A stretch of 64,000 nt of DNA from Marinicella sediminis (lineage in GTDB: Bacteria; Pseudomonadota; Gammaproteobacteria; Xanthomonadales; Marinicellaceae): NCBI RefSeq assembly GCF_002000055.1, contig NZ_MVBD01000013.1, positions 1-64,000 on the forward strand, given 5' to 3'. Below the pieces are notes generated by a model that made no database searches, was not told the origin of the DNA, and saw nothing but the letters and a program-made list of their open reading frames with translations. How positions within the stretch are numbered: the stretch's first letter is position 1; every line of letters begins with the position of its first letter. Below are positions 17,094 to 26,436 of the stretch, in pieces. The position numbers and the translations under genes are program-made.

Positions 17094-18374
17094 TCAGTAT
17101 TGAAACCTGAGACGAACATAGGCCTGGCTGGCGTCTTCAAACTGGCCAAAAAAAGTATTGGCTTGCTGACCGGTAAACACACTGCCCCCCAGGGTCATTT
17201 GCCACTGATCATTGTGTCGGTAATTCACAGATGGTCGCCAATAACTGTCATCATCAGTGGGCGAATAGAACACAAACAGGGACCAGGTGAGCTTCTCCTG
17301 CATGGCCCGATAAGTGAACCGACTGGTCATGACGTGCCGGTTTTCTGCTGGTTCAAATTCAGGGGCCAGGGAATGGTCCATTAATTGTTGATAATCTGTG
17401 GTTTTTTCCAGGTAATATTGCATGCCCCAGTTGAGGTTTTTAACCAATTCCCGCTCATAGCCGAGCAACAGCCGCCATTGACCATTGGCAATCAATGGCT
17501 GGTTGCCTGTAGAGTCATCCAGGGCCACATGCCTGCCCAATTCAAGGTTAACCAGACCAGCGCCCACAGTGGATTGCCAGCTGGCACCCCAGACATTTTT
17601 ACGAGGAAAAAAAGGCTCACCGGCGGCATTGATGCCATTGGGGGACTTCTCAATGCCATGGTAACCATACAGGGCCAACTGATGACCCTGGATGTTTTTA
17701 AACAAACGCACCGCATACTCAGGCTGTCTGGGGTTCACCGGATTGATCACTTCACGACCACCCACCTGAGAACCGGCCAGTGGAAAAAACAGAGAAAAAC
17801 GTTCTCCATTGATGAATCGGTCGGGTTCAGCAGTGGGGGTCAGCACCCAGTCGATGTTCAGCGCCTCAAAGTAGCTGGTGATGCGTATGGCATCTGCCGG
17901 GGCTTTGAGGTAATTGTCATCCCGCCCGGCAAAAAATGATTGCCAGTCCTTGGGAAACTGATCGTTGATGAACAACAGGTCACCGGTTCCCCAGGTGGTG
18001 ATTTGTCTGCCCAATACCACATCGGTCTGACCAAACAAAGAAAATTGAAAATTCAATTCCCGTAGATCCAACTGCAAACCACCCAACACATCATCCAGGT
18101 AGACATCATGGCTCCAATTAAAATCAAAGTCCTCATGCTCATAATCAAAGGCGTGATGCCAACGACCCTCACTCAGTACCCGTTGATCAGAGAATATGTC
18201 ATCAGTGGATATCCGATGGGCTTGTGCCCACTCCAGAAATCCGGAATGCGAAACCGGAGAGGCCTCCCCCCAGTCATCGCCCCAGTCATCATCCCAATCA
18301 TCTTCAGCTGTTGATGACTGCCCCCAGACAGGTTGGGCCAACCACAGCATCAACCATAAACCGGTCCTGATCAT
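17094..18374 (-). CDS. Outer-membrane beta-barrel protein of RND lipid-export operon
   Basis: 426 aa with a signal peptide (MIRTGLWLMLWLAQPVWGQ), then an acidic stretch with Asp-Asp-Trp repeats (residues about 25-36), then alternating amphipathic strands ending in an aromatic residue (RLRFQY), the signature for BAM-dependent outer-membrane insertion. Conserved-looking GRQITTWGTGDLLFINDQFP resembles DUF1302-type barrels found beside MMPL/RND pumps. Start overlaps the stop of the upstream LolA-like gene by 4 nt. Probably the outer-membrane part of an envelope lipid or hydrophobic-compound export system (inference). Confidence 0.65.
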   Translation of the reverse strand: MIRTGLWLMLWLAQPVWGQSSTAEDDWDDDWGDDWGEASPVSHSGFLEWAQAHRISTDDIFSDQRVLSEGRWHHAFDYEHEDFDFNWSHDVYLDDVLGGLQLDLRELNFQFSLFGQTDVVLGRQITTWGTGDLLFINDQFPKDWQSFFAGRDDNYLKAPADAIRITSYFEALNIDWVLTPTAEPDRFINGERFSLFFPLAGSQVGGREVINPVNPRQPEYAVRLFKNIQGHQLALYGYHGIEKSPNGINAAGEPFFPRKNVWGASWQSTVGAGLVNLELGRHVALDDSTGNQPLIANGQWRLLLGYERELVKNLNWGMQYYLEKTTDYQQLMDHSLAPEFEPAENRHVMTSRFTYRAMQEKLTWSLFVFYSPTDDDSYWRPSVNYRHNDQWQMTLGGSVFTGQQANTFFGQFEDASQAYVRLRFQY

Positions 18375-19156
18375 TGGGCATTCAGCCAGTTTTTAGGCGG
18401 GTTTCGCAGCGAACGAATGGTGAACACATCATCTTCCATGCCCAGGTCATAAGCAGGTCTCCTGAATTCAAGCAAAGTATAGCCACCGGTCTTCAGATTG
18501 GACACTTTGGACTTCATCACTGTGGCATGTCCCTGCACATCTGCCACTTCTACCACCTCTACCCGGCGGTAAACATCACCCTGCTGATCGCGGTATTCGA
18601 TCAACATCGGTAAAAACGTGGCCTTATCAATGTGCATGCTGTATTCAGCAAACTCGACGCTGTCTGGGTCTTTAGGAGTGCTGGTCAGGTAAAAGTACTG
18701 TTCATCTTCTTTGACCAGTTGATGCTCATCATAGCCAGTGTTTCGACCAGAAACATCTTCATAGAAGAAATCCGAACCCACAAAACTGGTGCGGTTGTCA
18801 CTGGCTGAAATCCTTTTCTCCAGGTCCAATGCCGGCAGATACAACCAACGGTCATCTTCTTCAGCCACTTTCTTGTGCACCAGAAAGACCGTATTTTTGA
18901 CATCAGAAGGACGGCTGAAAACCACCAGAAACCGCTGATCACCGCCATCTTCCAAATCTTTACGCAAAATCACAAACTGGCGCATTTGTTTGTTATCCTT
19001 GGCATCCACAATGATCATCCGCGCATCACTGCGACCATCGTCTCCTGCATAAAATGAAGCCAGATTGGCCCGTTCTATGATCATCGCCACATCAGTACCG
19101 GATGCGGCATTCGACATGGCAGACACAAACATCAAAATCATCAATATTGTTTTCAT
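18371..19156 (-). CDS. Outer-membrane lipoprotein-sorting (LolA-like) periplasmic protein
   Basis: 261 aa with signal peptide ending near MSNAASG. The middle (FLVHKKVAEEDDRWLYLPAL, then RISASDNRTSFVGSDFFYED) is the hallmark of the LolA-like family encoded next to MMPL pumps. Such proteins have a hydrophobic cavity and probably shuttle lipids from the pump across the periplasm. It follows the MMPL gene by 4 bp and overlaps the barrel gene. Confidence 0.82.
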   Translation of the reverse strand: MKTILMILMFVSAMSNAASGTDVAMIIERANLASFYAGDDGRSDARMIIVDAKDNKQMRQFVILRKDLEDGGDQRFLVVFSRPSDVKNTVFLVHKKVAEEDDRWLYLPALDLEKRISASDNRTSFVGSDFFYEDVSGRNTGYDEHQLVKEDEQYFYLTSTPKDPDSVEFAEYSMHIDKATFLPMLIEYRDQQGDVYRRVEVVEVADVQGHATVMKSKVSNLKTGGYTLLEFRRPAYDLGMEDDVFTIRSLRNPPKNWLNAQ

Positions 19157-19160
19157 CGTT

Positions 19161-21671
19161 TCACCTCAAAGTCCACTTGTTTAAAATTTTCAGCATGGCC
19201 GGCAACATCATCAGGGTGACCAGCGCTGAGACCGCCATGATGGTGGCCAAAAAGAAACCCACGGTGATGTATGGCACCAATGGCGCAAATAACAGCGGTG
19301 TAAAGCCAATGGCAATGACCACCGCATTTTTACTGATCGCCGCAGCCGGCTCGGCAAACATCAGTTTCATGGTAACAGCAAAGTCCTGATGTTCGGCAAA
19401 CAAGTCTCTGGCCCGCTGAATAAAATGAATCGCAAAATCAACTGACAAACCCAAGGTCAGTGCCGACAGCACGGCAATGGGCATGTCATAATCCTTACCC
19501 AACCAACCGATCAGACCATAAATAAATGAGATGGTCAGGGTCAATGGCAACATGGCCAACAAACCAAACAGCAGGCTTCTGAACAACAACACCATCATCA
19601 CAAAAACCACCACAAAAGCGCTGAGCAGACTCATGCCCATTCCGGCCACCATTTCTTCCTGCCAGACTTTATTGAGGAATGTTTTACCGGCCCAGTTGAT
19701 GTCCAGCTCAGCCAGTACCGGTTCATTGGCGATGTGTTCATCCAGATAGTCAACCACTGCTGTCATGTCCTGGTTATCACCGCTGGTCAGTTGTACCCAA
19801 ATCACTGTTTCACTGTAATCCTGAGTCACAAAATGCCACAGATCATGCGGCCGGTGTGATGACTGATACTGCAACAAGGTTTGTGCCACACCCGCCTGGG
19901 TGGCTGGCAGGCGGAACTGCTCAGCATCCCCACCCTGCAATTCCCGGTTAACGGTTCTGACCACATCAGCCAGGGAATTGGATTTACCCACCAAGCCTGA
20001 GTCAGCCAATGCCTGTTGTAAATCTATCAATTGCTGTAATCCGCTCGGCGATTTGAAATAAGCCAGCTGTTGCTGGGCCACTTCCAGCTGCCCGATCAAA
20101 TCTTCCAGCTGACTGATCTGCTCATCACTGGTGGCATCAAACAATTCATCCTCTGCCCGGTTCATCCAGTCATCCAGCTGTTCTTTGAAGCCCAATGATG
20201 GGTCCGCACCGGCAGACCATTGACTGAGCCTGTCACTCTGAACAGCGGTCAGTTGTTGTTCAAAATCAGTTTGAACATCCTGCTGATTGCTGCTGAGCAC
20301 CAGATAGGCATCATAGGTGCCGGCAAAATGTTCATTCAAAACCTGATCGGCCACCCGGATTGGATGGTCCTGTTTAAACCAGCGGACCGGATTGTCATTG
20401 ATCTGAATCTTCATAATGCCCCACACACTGATGGCCATGACCACCACAAAGAAAGCCGTCACCGCCCATGAATTGGCGACACTGAACTGGCCCAGTTTTT
20501 TGATGGCGCCGGACAACCTGGAACGACTGTGATGTATGTCCTGTAGTGAGCTCAAAGATGATTCTTTAAGTACAATCAGGTATGCCGGGATAAAGACGAT
20601 GGTCAGCACAAATGCCAGAATGATGCCAAAACCCACAAAAGCACCGAACACCTGTACCGGCGGAATCGGGGTCAGCATCAACGAGAAAAAACCCACTGAT
20701 GAGGTGATACTGGTGAACAGCATGGGTTTGAATAAATCAGCGATGACTTCTTTGATCACCGATCTGCGATTGGCGCCGGGCTGATACTTTTCTACAAATT
20801 CTGACATGATGTGAATCGAATCCACCACCGCGATTGGCATCAGGAAAATGGCAATCATAGAACTCATGATGTGCACGGTATAGCCCATACCTATCATGGC
20901 CCCCATGACCACGATGACGGTTGACATGGCAACGATCATTGGCGCTGCAATGAATTTCAGGTTTTTAAAGAAGTACCACATCAGCAAAAAAATCATCAGC
21001 CCGGCCAGGGGCGCCGAAATCCCCATCTGCACAAACATCTGATAGCCAAAGGTGTCTTCTGCCACCGGCAATCCGGTGATGTGATAATCATCCGGCGATT
21101 TGACACTGTCAATGATGCGTTGAATATCCTGAGAAATCCGGTGCGACTCATTTTTATCGGCAATGGGCACATAAATACTGGTGGCTTTGTGATCAGCAGA
21201 AACCAGGGTGTTATTCAGCAACGGCAGACGATCCACATAAGAGGCCAACAAATCGGCGCTTTCCTGATCTTGCGGTGGTTTTTTCATCAACCATTCAAAC
21301 CGGATCGTTCCAGGTCCTTCCTGCACAATGTTATCGACATGTGACAATGCCATCAGATCATAGTCAATCACGCCCTTAATCTGTTCAATCTGATTGGCAA
21401 CCGACAACAGTGCCTGCAGAGATTCAGGGTTATAAATCCCCTGAGCTGAACCATTAACCGCACCAACCACAATCATGTCATGCAAATTGAAGCGTTGTTT
21501 CACGGTATTATGGAATACCCTTTCAGACTGAGACTCAGGTAACATGTTCTCAGGATCGGTGTCTATTTGTATCAGTGGAATCAGGGCCGCTGTGGCCAAG
21601 GTTAGCAGCAACACCACCAGAAAAATCAGGCGGGGATGATCCAGTACAAAGTCTGTGGTTTTTTGATTCAT
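19161..21671 (-). CDS. MMPL/RND family transporter (HpnN-like)
   Basis: 836-aa inner-membrane transporter with two repeats, each a periplasmic loop plus a sterol-sensing-domain-like helix bundle: first helix near residues 15-33, bundle at about 225-410, second bundle at about 680-830. SVDFAIHFIQRARDLF and VVDSIHIMSEFVEKY are typical MMPL helix-4 segments with the proton-relay Asp. The large loop (about 430-640) is Gln/Asp rich. It lacks adaptor proteins and pairs with a LolA-like protein and a barrel, as in hopanoid or other lipid export. Cargo unknown. Confidence 0.85.
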   Translation of the reverse strand: MNQKTTDFVLDHPRLIFLVVLLLTLATAALIPLIQIDTDPENMLPESQSERVFHNTVKQRFNLHDMIVVGAVNGSAQGIYNPESLQALLSVANQIEQIKGVIDYDLMALSHVDNIVQEGPGTIRFEWLMKKPPQDQESADLLASYVDRLPLLNNTLVSADHKATSIYVPIADKNESHRISQDIQRIIDSVKSPDDYHITGLPVAEDTFGYQMFVQMGISAPLAGLMIFLLMWYFFKNLKFIAAPMIVAMSTVIVVMGAMIGMGYTVHIMSSMIAIFLMPIAVVDSIHIMSEFVEKYQPGANRRSVIKEVIADLFKPMLFTSITSSVGFFSLMLTPIPPVQVFGAFVGFGIILAFVLTIVFIPAYLIVLKESSLSSLQDIHHSRSRLSGAIKKLGQFSVANSWAVTAFFVVVMAISVWGIMKIQINDNPVRWFKQDHPIRVADQVLNEHFAGTYDAYLVLSSNQQDVQTDFEQQLTAVQSDRLSQWSAGADPSLGFKEQLDDWMNRAEDELFDATSDEQISQLEDLIGQLEVAQQQLAYFKSPSGLQQLIDLQQALADSGLVGKSNSLADVVRTVNRELQGGDAEQFRLPATQAGVAQTLLQYQSSHRPHDLWHFVTQDYSETVIWVQLTSGDNQDMTAVVDYLDEHIANEPVLAELDINWAGKTFLNKVWQEEMVAGMGMSLLSAFVVVFVMMVLLFRSLLFGLLAMLPLTLTISFIYGLIGWLGKDYDMPIAVLSALTLGLSVDFAIHFIQRARDLFAEHQDFAVTMKLMFAEPAAAISKNAVVIAIGFTPLLFAPLVPYITVGFFLATIMAVSALVTLMMLPAMLKILNKWTLR

Positions 21672-21703
21672 TGGCTCAATGTCTAATTAATTGTTGGCAT
21701 TAT

Positions 21704-21723
21704 ATATTAGTTTATTCTAATAT
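21704..21723. promoter_or_regulatory. Inverted repeat, likely ArsR operator between pump operon and regulator
   Basis: ATATTAG-TTTATT-CTAATAT, perfect 7-bp arms with a 6-bp spacer, in the 119-bp gap between the divergent MMPL and ArsR genes. Well placed to control both. A/T-rich dyads of this form are typical for ArsR-family dimers. Confidence 0.6.
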
Positions 21724-21790
21724 TCAAATGGTTGTGTCAAAAACAGATTTCAGGCACAATAGCATGGTTTTTCATTACTGACCACCTCAC

Positions 21791-22105
21791 ATGACACCAT
21801 CAATGGACGACATGATCACCCATTCTGGCTCTGCCTCAGAATTGCTTAAACTGATTTCGAATCAGAAAAGGTTACTGATCCTGTGTCTGTTGCATGAACA
21901 AGAGATGTCGGTTTCAGAACTGAACGAGACCCTGCCACAATTGTCTCAGTCAGCCCTCTCACAACACCTGGCGCAATTGAGGGATGCCAACCTGGTTAAA
22001 ATAAGAAGAGAAGCACAAACCATCTTTTATTCACTGACCGACAGCAAAGCAGTCCGCATCATCCACCTGTTACACGAGCTTTATTGCCAGGACGATTGTC
22101 CCTGA
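21791..22105 (+). CDS. ArsR-family repressor, BigR/YgaV-like
   Basis: 104-aa winged-helix regulator. SNQKRLLILCLLHEQEMSV and SQSALSQHLAQLRDANLVK form the wHTH. One Cys lies in the LLILC helix and another in the C-terminal LYCQDDCP. The same pair (RLLILC and YCP) occurs in E. coli YgaV and in BigR/SqrR, which sense sulfane sulfur by forming a tetrasulfide bridge, whereas classic ArsR metal-site cysteines (ELCVCDL) are absent. Likely represses the divergent MMPL operon (inference). Confidence 0.85.
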   Translation: MTPSMDDMITHSGSASELLKLISNQKRLLILCLLHEQEMSVSELNETLPQLSQSALSQHLAQLRDANLVKIRREAQTIFYSLTDSKAVRIIHLLHELYCQDDCP

Positions 22106-22241
22106 ATCCGGGACCTGAGAACCGGCTTCTGACAGCCATTCACAAATACTGAAAAAAATCCGTTACCTTTGGGGGATTGGATGCGTTTATACCCCTCAAT
22201 TACAATCCATTTTCAATTAGGACGAACTTCGTAGGGGTAAC

Positions 22242-24443
22242 ATGCTCAGATTTTTAGGCCTGCTATTGGTGGCAGTAACTGTCAGCGCGCAATCACCAGA
22301 AAAACACGTACCATTGACCACAGCAACATTCAACATCGATGGTGTGATGGACGAAACCGCCTGGCAGAACGCCTTGATGATTCCCCTGTTGTACGAAAAT
22401 TCACCCGGTGAAAACCTACCGGCTCAAGTGAAGACCGAAGCCTTCCTGATCGATACCGGCAACACCCTGGTCATTGGTTTCAGGGCAGAAGATCCTGAAC
22501 CGGAAAAAATCCGCGCTTTCCTTCGTGACCGTGACGCCTCGTACAACGATGATTTTGTTGGGGTCATTCTCGACACTTACAACGATGAACGACGGGCCCT
22601 GGAGTTTTTCTCCAACCCATTGGGGGCACAGATGGACCTCATCATCACCAGCAACAGCGAAGATGATTCCTGGGATGCCATCTGGAATTCAGCCGGCCAG
22701 ATCACCGAATTTGGTTATGTGGTGGAAATGGAAATTCCATACAACGAAATTCAAATGCCAGATACCGTGGGCGAAAAAACATGGGGACTGTATGTGCAAA
22801 GAACGCACCCCAGAGATGACCGGCGCCAGTACCGCAACGTCGTGGTGGCCCGCGACAATGATTGCTTCTTGTGCCAGACTGAAAAAGTCAGGGGGTTCAC
22901 CAATGCCGATCGTGGCATGGATCTGGAAATCACCCCCACCCTCACTGGACTTGCTGCCAAAAGCCGTGATGCTGAAGATGCCGGGTTTGGACCGTCAGAT
23001 ACCCAAGTGGATGCCGGCATTGACATCAACTGGGGGATCAATTCCAACCTCACCCTGAACGCCACCATCAACCCAGATTTTTCACAAGTGGAATCAGATT
23101 CAGCACAATTGAACGTCAATCAAAACTTTGCTCTGTTTTTCCCGGAGCGGCGTTCATTTTTCCTGGAAAATGCCGATTACTTCGATTCCAACATGAATCT
23201 GGTTTATACCCGCAACATCGCAGACCCTGATTACGGTCTGCGACTGGTGGGCAAAAAAGGCGATCATGCCTATGGCTTCTTTTATGCCAAAGACACCCTG
23301 ACCAATCTACTGATCCCCGGCACGCTGGGATCAGATTTCACCACCTTAGAACAGGATTCAGACAACCTGGTGGGTCGTTATCGCAAGGATTTCGGCCAAT
23401 ATGCTTCAACTTTTGGTGCCACCATCACCCGCCGTGATGGCGTGAGATACAGCAACACCCTGCTGTCTGCTGATCTGAACTTCAAACCCACCAGTACCGA
23501 TGAAATCCGCATCCAATTGGCCGACTCTTCCACTGAGTACCCCGATGACATCGCTGAAGAATTTGACCAACAAACCGGCAGTTTTGATGGCCAGTCATAC
23601 CTCGCACAATACCGGCACAATGGCCGCAACTGGCGTTTCAATGCCTTTCACCAAAATAAAGACGATGGTTTTCGCGCTGATTCCGGCTTCATCGGCCAGG
23701 TAGGTACCAGGCGCTCCGTTATTGGTGGCGGTTACGCCTGGATTGGTGAAGAAGACAACTGGTGGAATCGCATGGATGTCTACTCTGACTGGGACATCAC
23801 CCATGATCAGCAAGGCACTGTTCTGGAGAAAGAATTTGAAGGCAGTTTTGGTATCAATGGTCCTTTACAATCATTCTATCGCGTGGGTTTGGGTGTCCGC
23901 GACCGGTTCTGGGAAGATCAGTTATACCGCGAAAATTTTCGGTTCTTTGATTTTGACATGCGGCCCATATCTGGCCTGGGCTTTGGGGTATTCATCAACC
24001 TCGGCCATGCGGTTGATTTCAGCAACAACCGGTTGGCAGATTCCACCCGTGGTGGGATCTATGTGAATGCCGACTGGGGTAAGCATTTCAATATCCGCAT
24101 CAATCACAATTACCGTAACCTGTCGGTGGATGCTGGTAACATTTTCACAGCCAACCAGACTGACATCCGCTTGTCCTACCAATTCAACATCCGCCAACGC
24201 TTGCGACTGGCCCTGATTCACACCGACATCAACCGCGACCTGTCCTTGTACAATGAACCAGAAGATTTCAACCTGAACAGCGAGAACATGGCCACGCAAT
24301 TGATTTATTCTTATAAGGTGAACCCCAGAACCCTGTTGTTTCTGGGCTATTCAGATGCCGGCACCGAATTCGATGACCTCGACAATTTTGTCAAAACCGA
24401 CAAAAGTGTGTTTGCAAAATTCAGTTATGCCTGGAAACGCTGA
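22242..24443 (+). CDS. DUF5916 outer-membrane protein with family 9 carbohydrate-binding-like domain
   Basis: 733 aa. Signal peptide (MLRFLGLLLVAVTVSAQ), then a CBM9-like sandwich (about residues 25-210: FNIDGVMDETAWQNAL, LVIGFRAEDPEPEK) and a long beta-barrel ending SYAWKR-like strands (AKFSYAWKR). ALFFPERRSFFLENADYF and NPDFSQVESDSAQLNVNQNF are characteristic of the DUF5916 family. Function unknown; likely an outer-membrane barrel. It stands alone after the ArsR gene and is preceded by RBS-like GTAGGGGTAAC. Confidence 0.85.
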   Translation: MLRFLGLLLVAVTVSAQSPEKHVPLTTATFNIDGVMDETAWQNALMIPLLYENSPGENLPAQVKTEAFLIDTGNTLVIGFRAEDPEPEKIRAFLRDRDASYNDDFVGVILDTYNDERRALEFFSNPLGAQMDLIITSNSEDDSWDAIWNSAGQITEFGYVVEMEIPYNEIQMPDTVGEKTWGLYVQRTHPRDDRRQYRNVVVARDNDCFLCQTEKVRGFTNADRGMDLEITPTLTGLAAKSRDAEDAGFGPSDTQVDAGIDINWGINSNLTLNATINPDFSQVESDSAQLNVNQNFALFFPERRSFFLENADYFDSNMNLVYTRNIADPDYGLRLVGKKGDHAYGFFYAKDTLTNLLIPGTLGSDFTTLEQDSDNLVGRYRKDFGQYASTFGATITRRDGVRYSNTLLSADLNFKPTSTDEIRIQLADSSTEYPDDIAEEFDQQTGSFDGQSYLAQYRHNGRNWRFNAFHQNKDDGFRADSGFIGQVGTRRSVIGGGYAWIGEEDNWWNRMDVYSDWDITHDQQGTVLEKEFEGSFGINGPLQSFYRVGLGVRDRFWEDQLYRENFRFFDFDMRPISGLGFGVFINLGHAVDFSNNRLADSTRGGIYVNADWGKHFNIRINHNYRNLSVDAGNIFTANQTDIRLSYQFNIRQRLRLALIHTDINRDLSLYNEPEDFNLNSENMATQLIYSYKVNPRTLLFLGYSDAGTEFDDLDNFVKTDKSVFAKFSYAWKR

Positions 24444-24456
24444 AGCTGCTCCGAAG

Positions 24457-24660
24457 TCAACAACATTCATGCCTGTTGGCTTTGTTGTAACCGGCCTTTT
24501 TACTCAAGAGCAATTCAGCATCATATAAATCATCATAGAAATCATCATATAAATCATCATATAAATCATCATACAAAGCACCAAATAACTGCCCCATTGG
24601 CACCTCTACGCTGGCCAGCGCCACCCCAGCGTTGAGGGCTTTCGTTTTCTGACCAGGCAT
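24457..24660 (-). CDS. Small ORF with LYDD repeats, doubtful gene
   Basis: 67-residue reading frame (MPGQKTKALNAGVALASVEV then repeats of LYDD/FYDD, ending KANRHECC). The repeats come from a 12-bp tandem repeat. I see no family similarity, no signal peptide and no strong RBS. It could be a real repeat peptide, a fragment of a decayed gene, or chance. Confidence 0.25.
   Translation of the reverse strand: MPGQKTKALNAGVALASVEVPMGQLFGALYDDLYDDLYDDFYDDLYDAELLLSKKAGYNKANRHECC
24517..24576. repeat. 12-bp tandem repeat (ATCATCATATAA), about five units
   Basis: Consecutive units with single-base changes: (GC)ATCATATAA, ATCATCATAGAA, ATCATCATATAA twice, ATCATCATACAA. The unit is a multiple of three, so it stays in frame in the minus-strand ORF where each copy reads LYDD or FYDD. 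Confidence 0.9.
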
Positions 24661-25052
24661 GTCAAAAAAGTGGCTGCGCTCACTGAGCGCATCAATGGCG
24701 TGGCGTGGCTTGTCCCATCCGGTAAATCAGCCAATAACCCAAACCATGGAAATCCACCACTGAAACCAAGAAAACGGTTAACGTCATCATGCTGTCTTTG
24801 GGGGGAGCATTGTCATCTCATTAATCTTGAACACCAACAAACCGCCTGACAATGCGGATGGTTACAAGTGGCTGATGTTTTGTGAAAGTGAGAATGACGA
24901 CAGCATTCGCCACCTGTGTACTGCTTACCTCGTTGTCGATTCAGGCTCAGCTGTTGATTGTGCGCTGGCCCCACCGCGATGAGCCACGATAAGAGCAATG
25001 AAAAAACCATCAGATTGATGGCCACTTCATAAACCCCGCTTCAGAAAATCAA
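24661..25052. other. Intergenic stretch, probably decayed coding sequence
   Basis: Nearly 400 bp without a convincing gene. Two short minus-strand frames with membrane-like beginnings (one starting MMTLTVFLVSVVDFHG near 24790, one starting MAINLMVFSLLLSWLIAVG at 25025) break off quickly into low-quality sequence. They look like remnants of small membrane-protein genes rather than intact ones. Confidence 0.35.
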
Positions 25053-25544
25053 TCAGAACATCGGGGTTTTGTTTTTGGGATCTTCAGGAACTGGCTGACC
25101 CACCCCCCAATGCTCCACAATCAGCCCGTCTTTCATTCGGAAAATATGCATCAGCGCAGCACCACGAGAATCCGGGGTGCGCTTTACATGAAGGTGTAAC
25201 CAAACCAGATCTCCTTCAGATGCGCTTCGCTTTATCGACATCGAAAGCTTTGGATACGCTTTGTATCGTCCCAGAAACAGCTTGAACAACCCTTCACGTC
25301 CACCGCTTATGTGCGGCGAATGTTCAACAAAATGCTCGGAATAACACTCGTTACGCAAAATCTCAATCCTTTGTGATGGTTGCAAATCGTTCCTGCTTTC
25401 CAGCACTTCCATGCAGTAGATGGCCTTTTTAAGATTTGATCGCTCCAATGGACTGTGTGAATTTTCATTTGCCAGACATACAGAGCTCAATGACACAGCC
25501 ATAAAGCCCGAAATTATAAAACCAATAGTTTTTTGAACACTCAT
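25053..25544 (-). CDS. Exported SnoaL-like (NTF2-fold) protein
   Basis: 163 aa. Signal peptide (about residues 1-25, cleavage near VCLANE). The mature part has the pattern of SnoaL-like/predicted ester-cyclase proteins: YSEHFVEHSPHISGGREGLF, then VWLHLHVKRTPDSRGAALMH and FRMKDGLIVEHWGVGQPVPE. The His and Asp-Gly segments line the NTF2-fold pocket. Substrate unknown; single gene with flanking spacers. Confidence 0.75.
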   Translation of the reverse strand: MSVQKTIGFIISGFMAVSLSSVCLANENSHSPLERSNLKKAIYCMEVLESRNDLQPSQRIEILRNECYSEHFVEHSPHISGGREGLFKLFLGRYKAYPKLSMSIKRSASEGDLVWLHLHVKRTPDSRGAALMHIFRMKDGLIVEHWGVGQPVPEDPKNKTPMF

Positions 25545-25672
25545 CGATCACCTCTTCATGAAACAGACATCAAATAAAAAAATCAGCATCAAAACACGCC
25601 TGCTCAGCGACTTCATGCGCAGCAGGCCAATGAACAGTTGCTGCTGTTATGTAGCAGCTCCTATGTACTGAC

Positions 25673-26203
25673 TCAATGAGCATGCCCATCTTGGTGGCTT
25701 CCGTTTGAGTAGCCCCTGAGCGTGTCATACATCATTATTTGATGATGATTCAGAACCTTTTTCATTTCCAGATGCGCGTGCAGATGAGCACCCCGCAATT
25801 GCGCCCTTGTTTTTCCAATTAACAGCAGCAAAGAATCAAGTTCTGCCGCAGCCACTTGACCAGAAGCAAAAAGTGAATCCAGTTTTGTCTCATAACTGAC
25901 AAGCTGTTCACCGAGAACAACTGCATGCTCGCGCATGTTGTCGAATATGCGATTTGTTTGGGCAATTTGCTGACTGGAAAGTTGCAATTGATCGGCCATA
26001 TCAAGCACATGTCGTGGGCCAGGATAATGATTGAGCTCTGCCACTTTCGCAAAGCCCATACCCTTGCCTTGCATTAATCCATTGATCTCAACAGGATTCA
26101 GAGATTTTATCAGGTTCGCTTCCTCTCCCGTGTATGGCGATTGAGTGGCAGGAATTGCTGAGTGGCCCCCAGCAATTAACAGTGCGACGATGGTAAATAT
26201 CAT
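25673..26203 (-). CDS. Periplasmic Spy/CpxP-like protein
   Basis: 176 aa. Short signal sequence (MIFTIVALLIAGGHSA). The helical body has the repeated pattern of Spy/CpxP/heavy-metal-resistance family proteins: DMADQLQLSSQQIAQTNRIF, then LFASGQVAAAELDSLLLLIG and LRGAHLHAHLEMKKVLNHHQ. The His-rich parts (HLHAHLE, HQDGHAH) may bind metal. Periplasmic chaperone or metal-stress protein by family; no sensor kinase is adjacent. Confidence 0.75.
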   Translation of the reverse strand: MIFTIVALLIAGGHSAIPATQSPYTGEEANLIKSLNPVEINGLMQGKGMGFAKVAELNHYPGPRHVLDMADQLQLSSQQIAQTNRIFDNMREHAVVLGEQLVSYETKLDSLFASGQVAAAELDSLLLLIGKTRAQLRGAHLHAHLEMKKVLNHHQIMMYDTLRGYSNGSHQDGHAH

Positions 26204-26436
26204 TTGCTACTCCTCAGCGCCCAAACGCTGTAATTAATGCTGCGATGCATCCGCAGACTGACCTGGTTTGGTGTTTACTCAAGCCAATAAACACCGCCTA
26301 GTATTCCACTTGGTTTTTATGCACTGATGCCCAATGATCACGACTGCTCAAACCAACAAACAGAGTCAGCACATACAATGAATGCAGTGAAAACAGCCCA
26401 CTGATTGTTTTTGCTTGAAGCGTTTGTGATGTCGCA

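Noticed and set aside
24517-24576. CRISPR array
   Set aside because: Units are contiguous 12-mers without unique spacers, and there are no cas genes.
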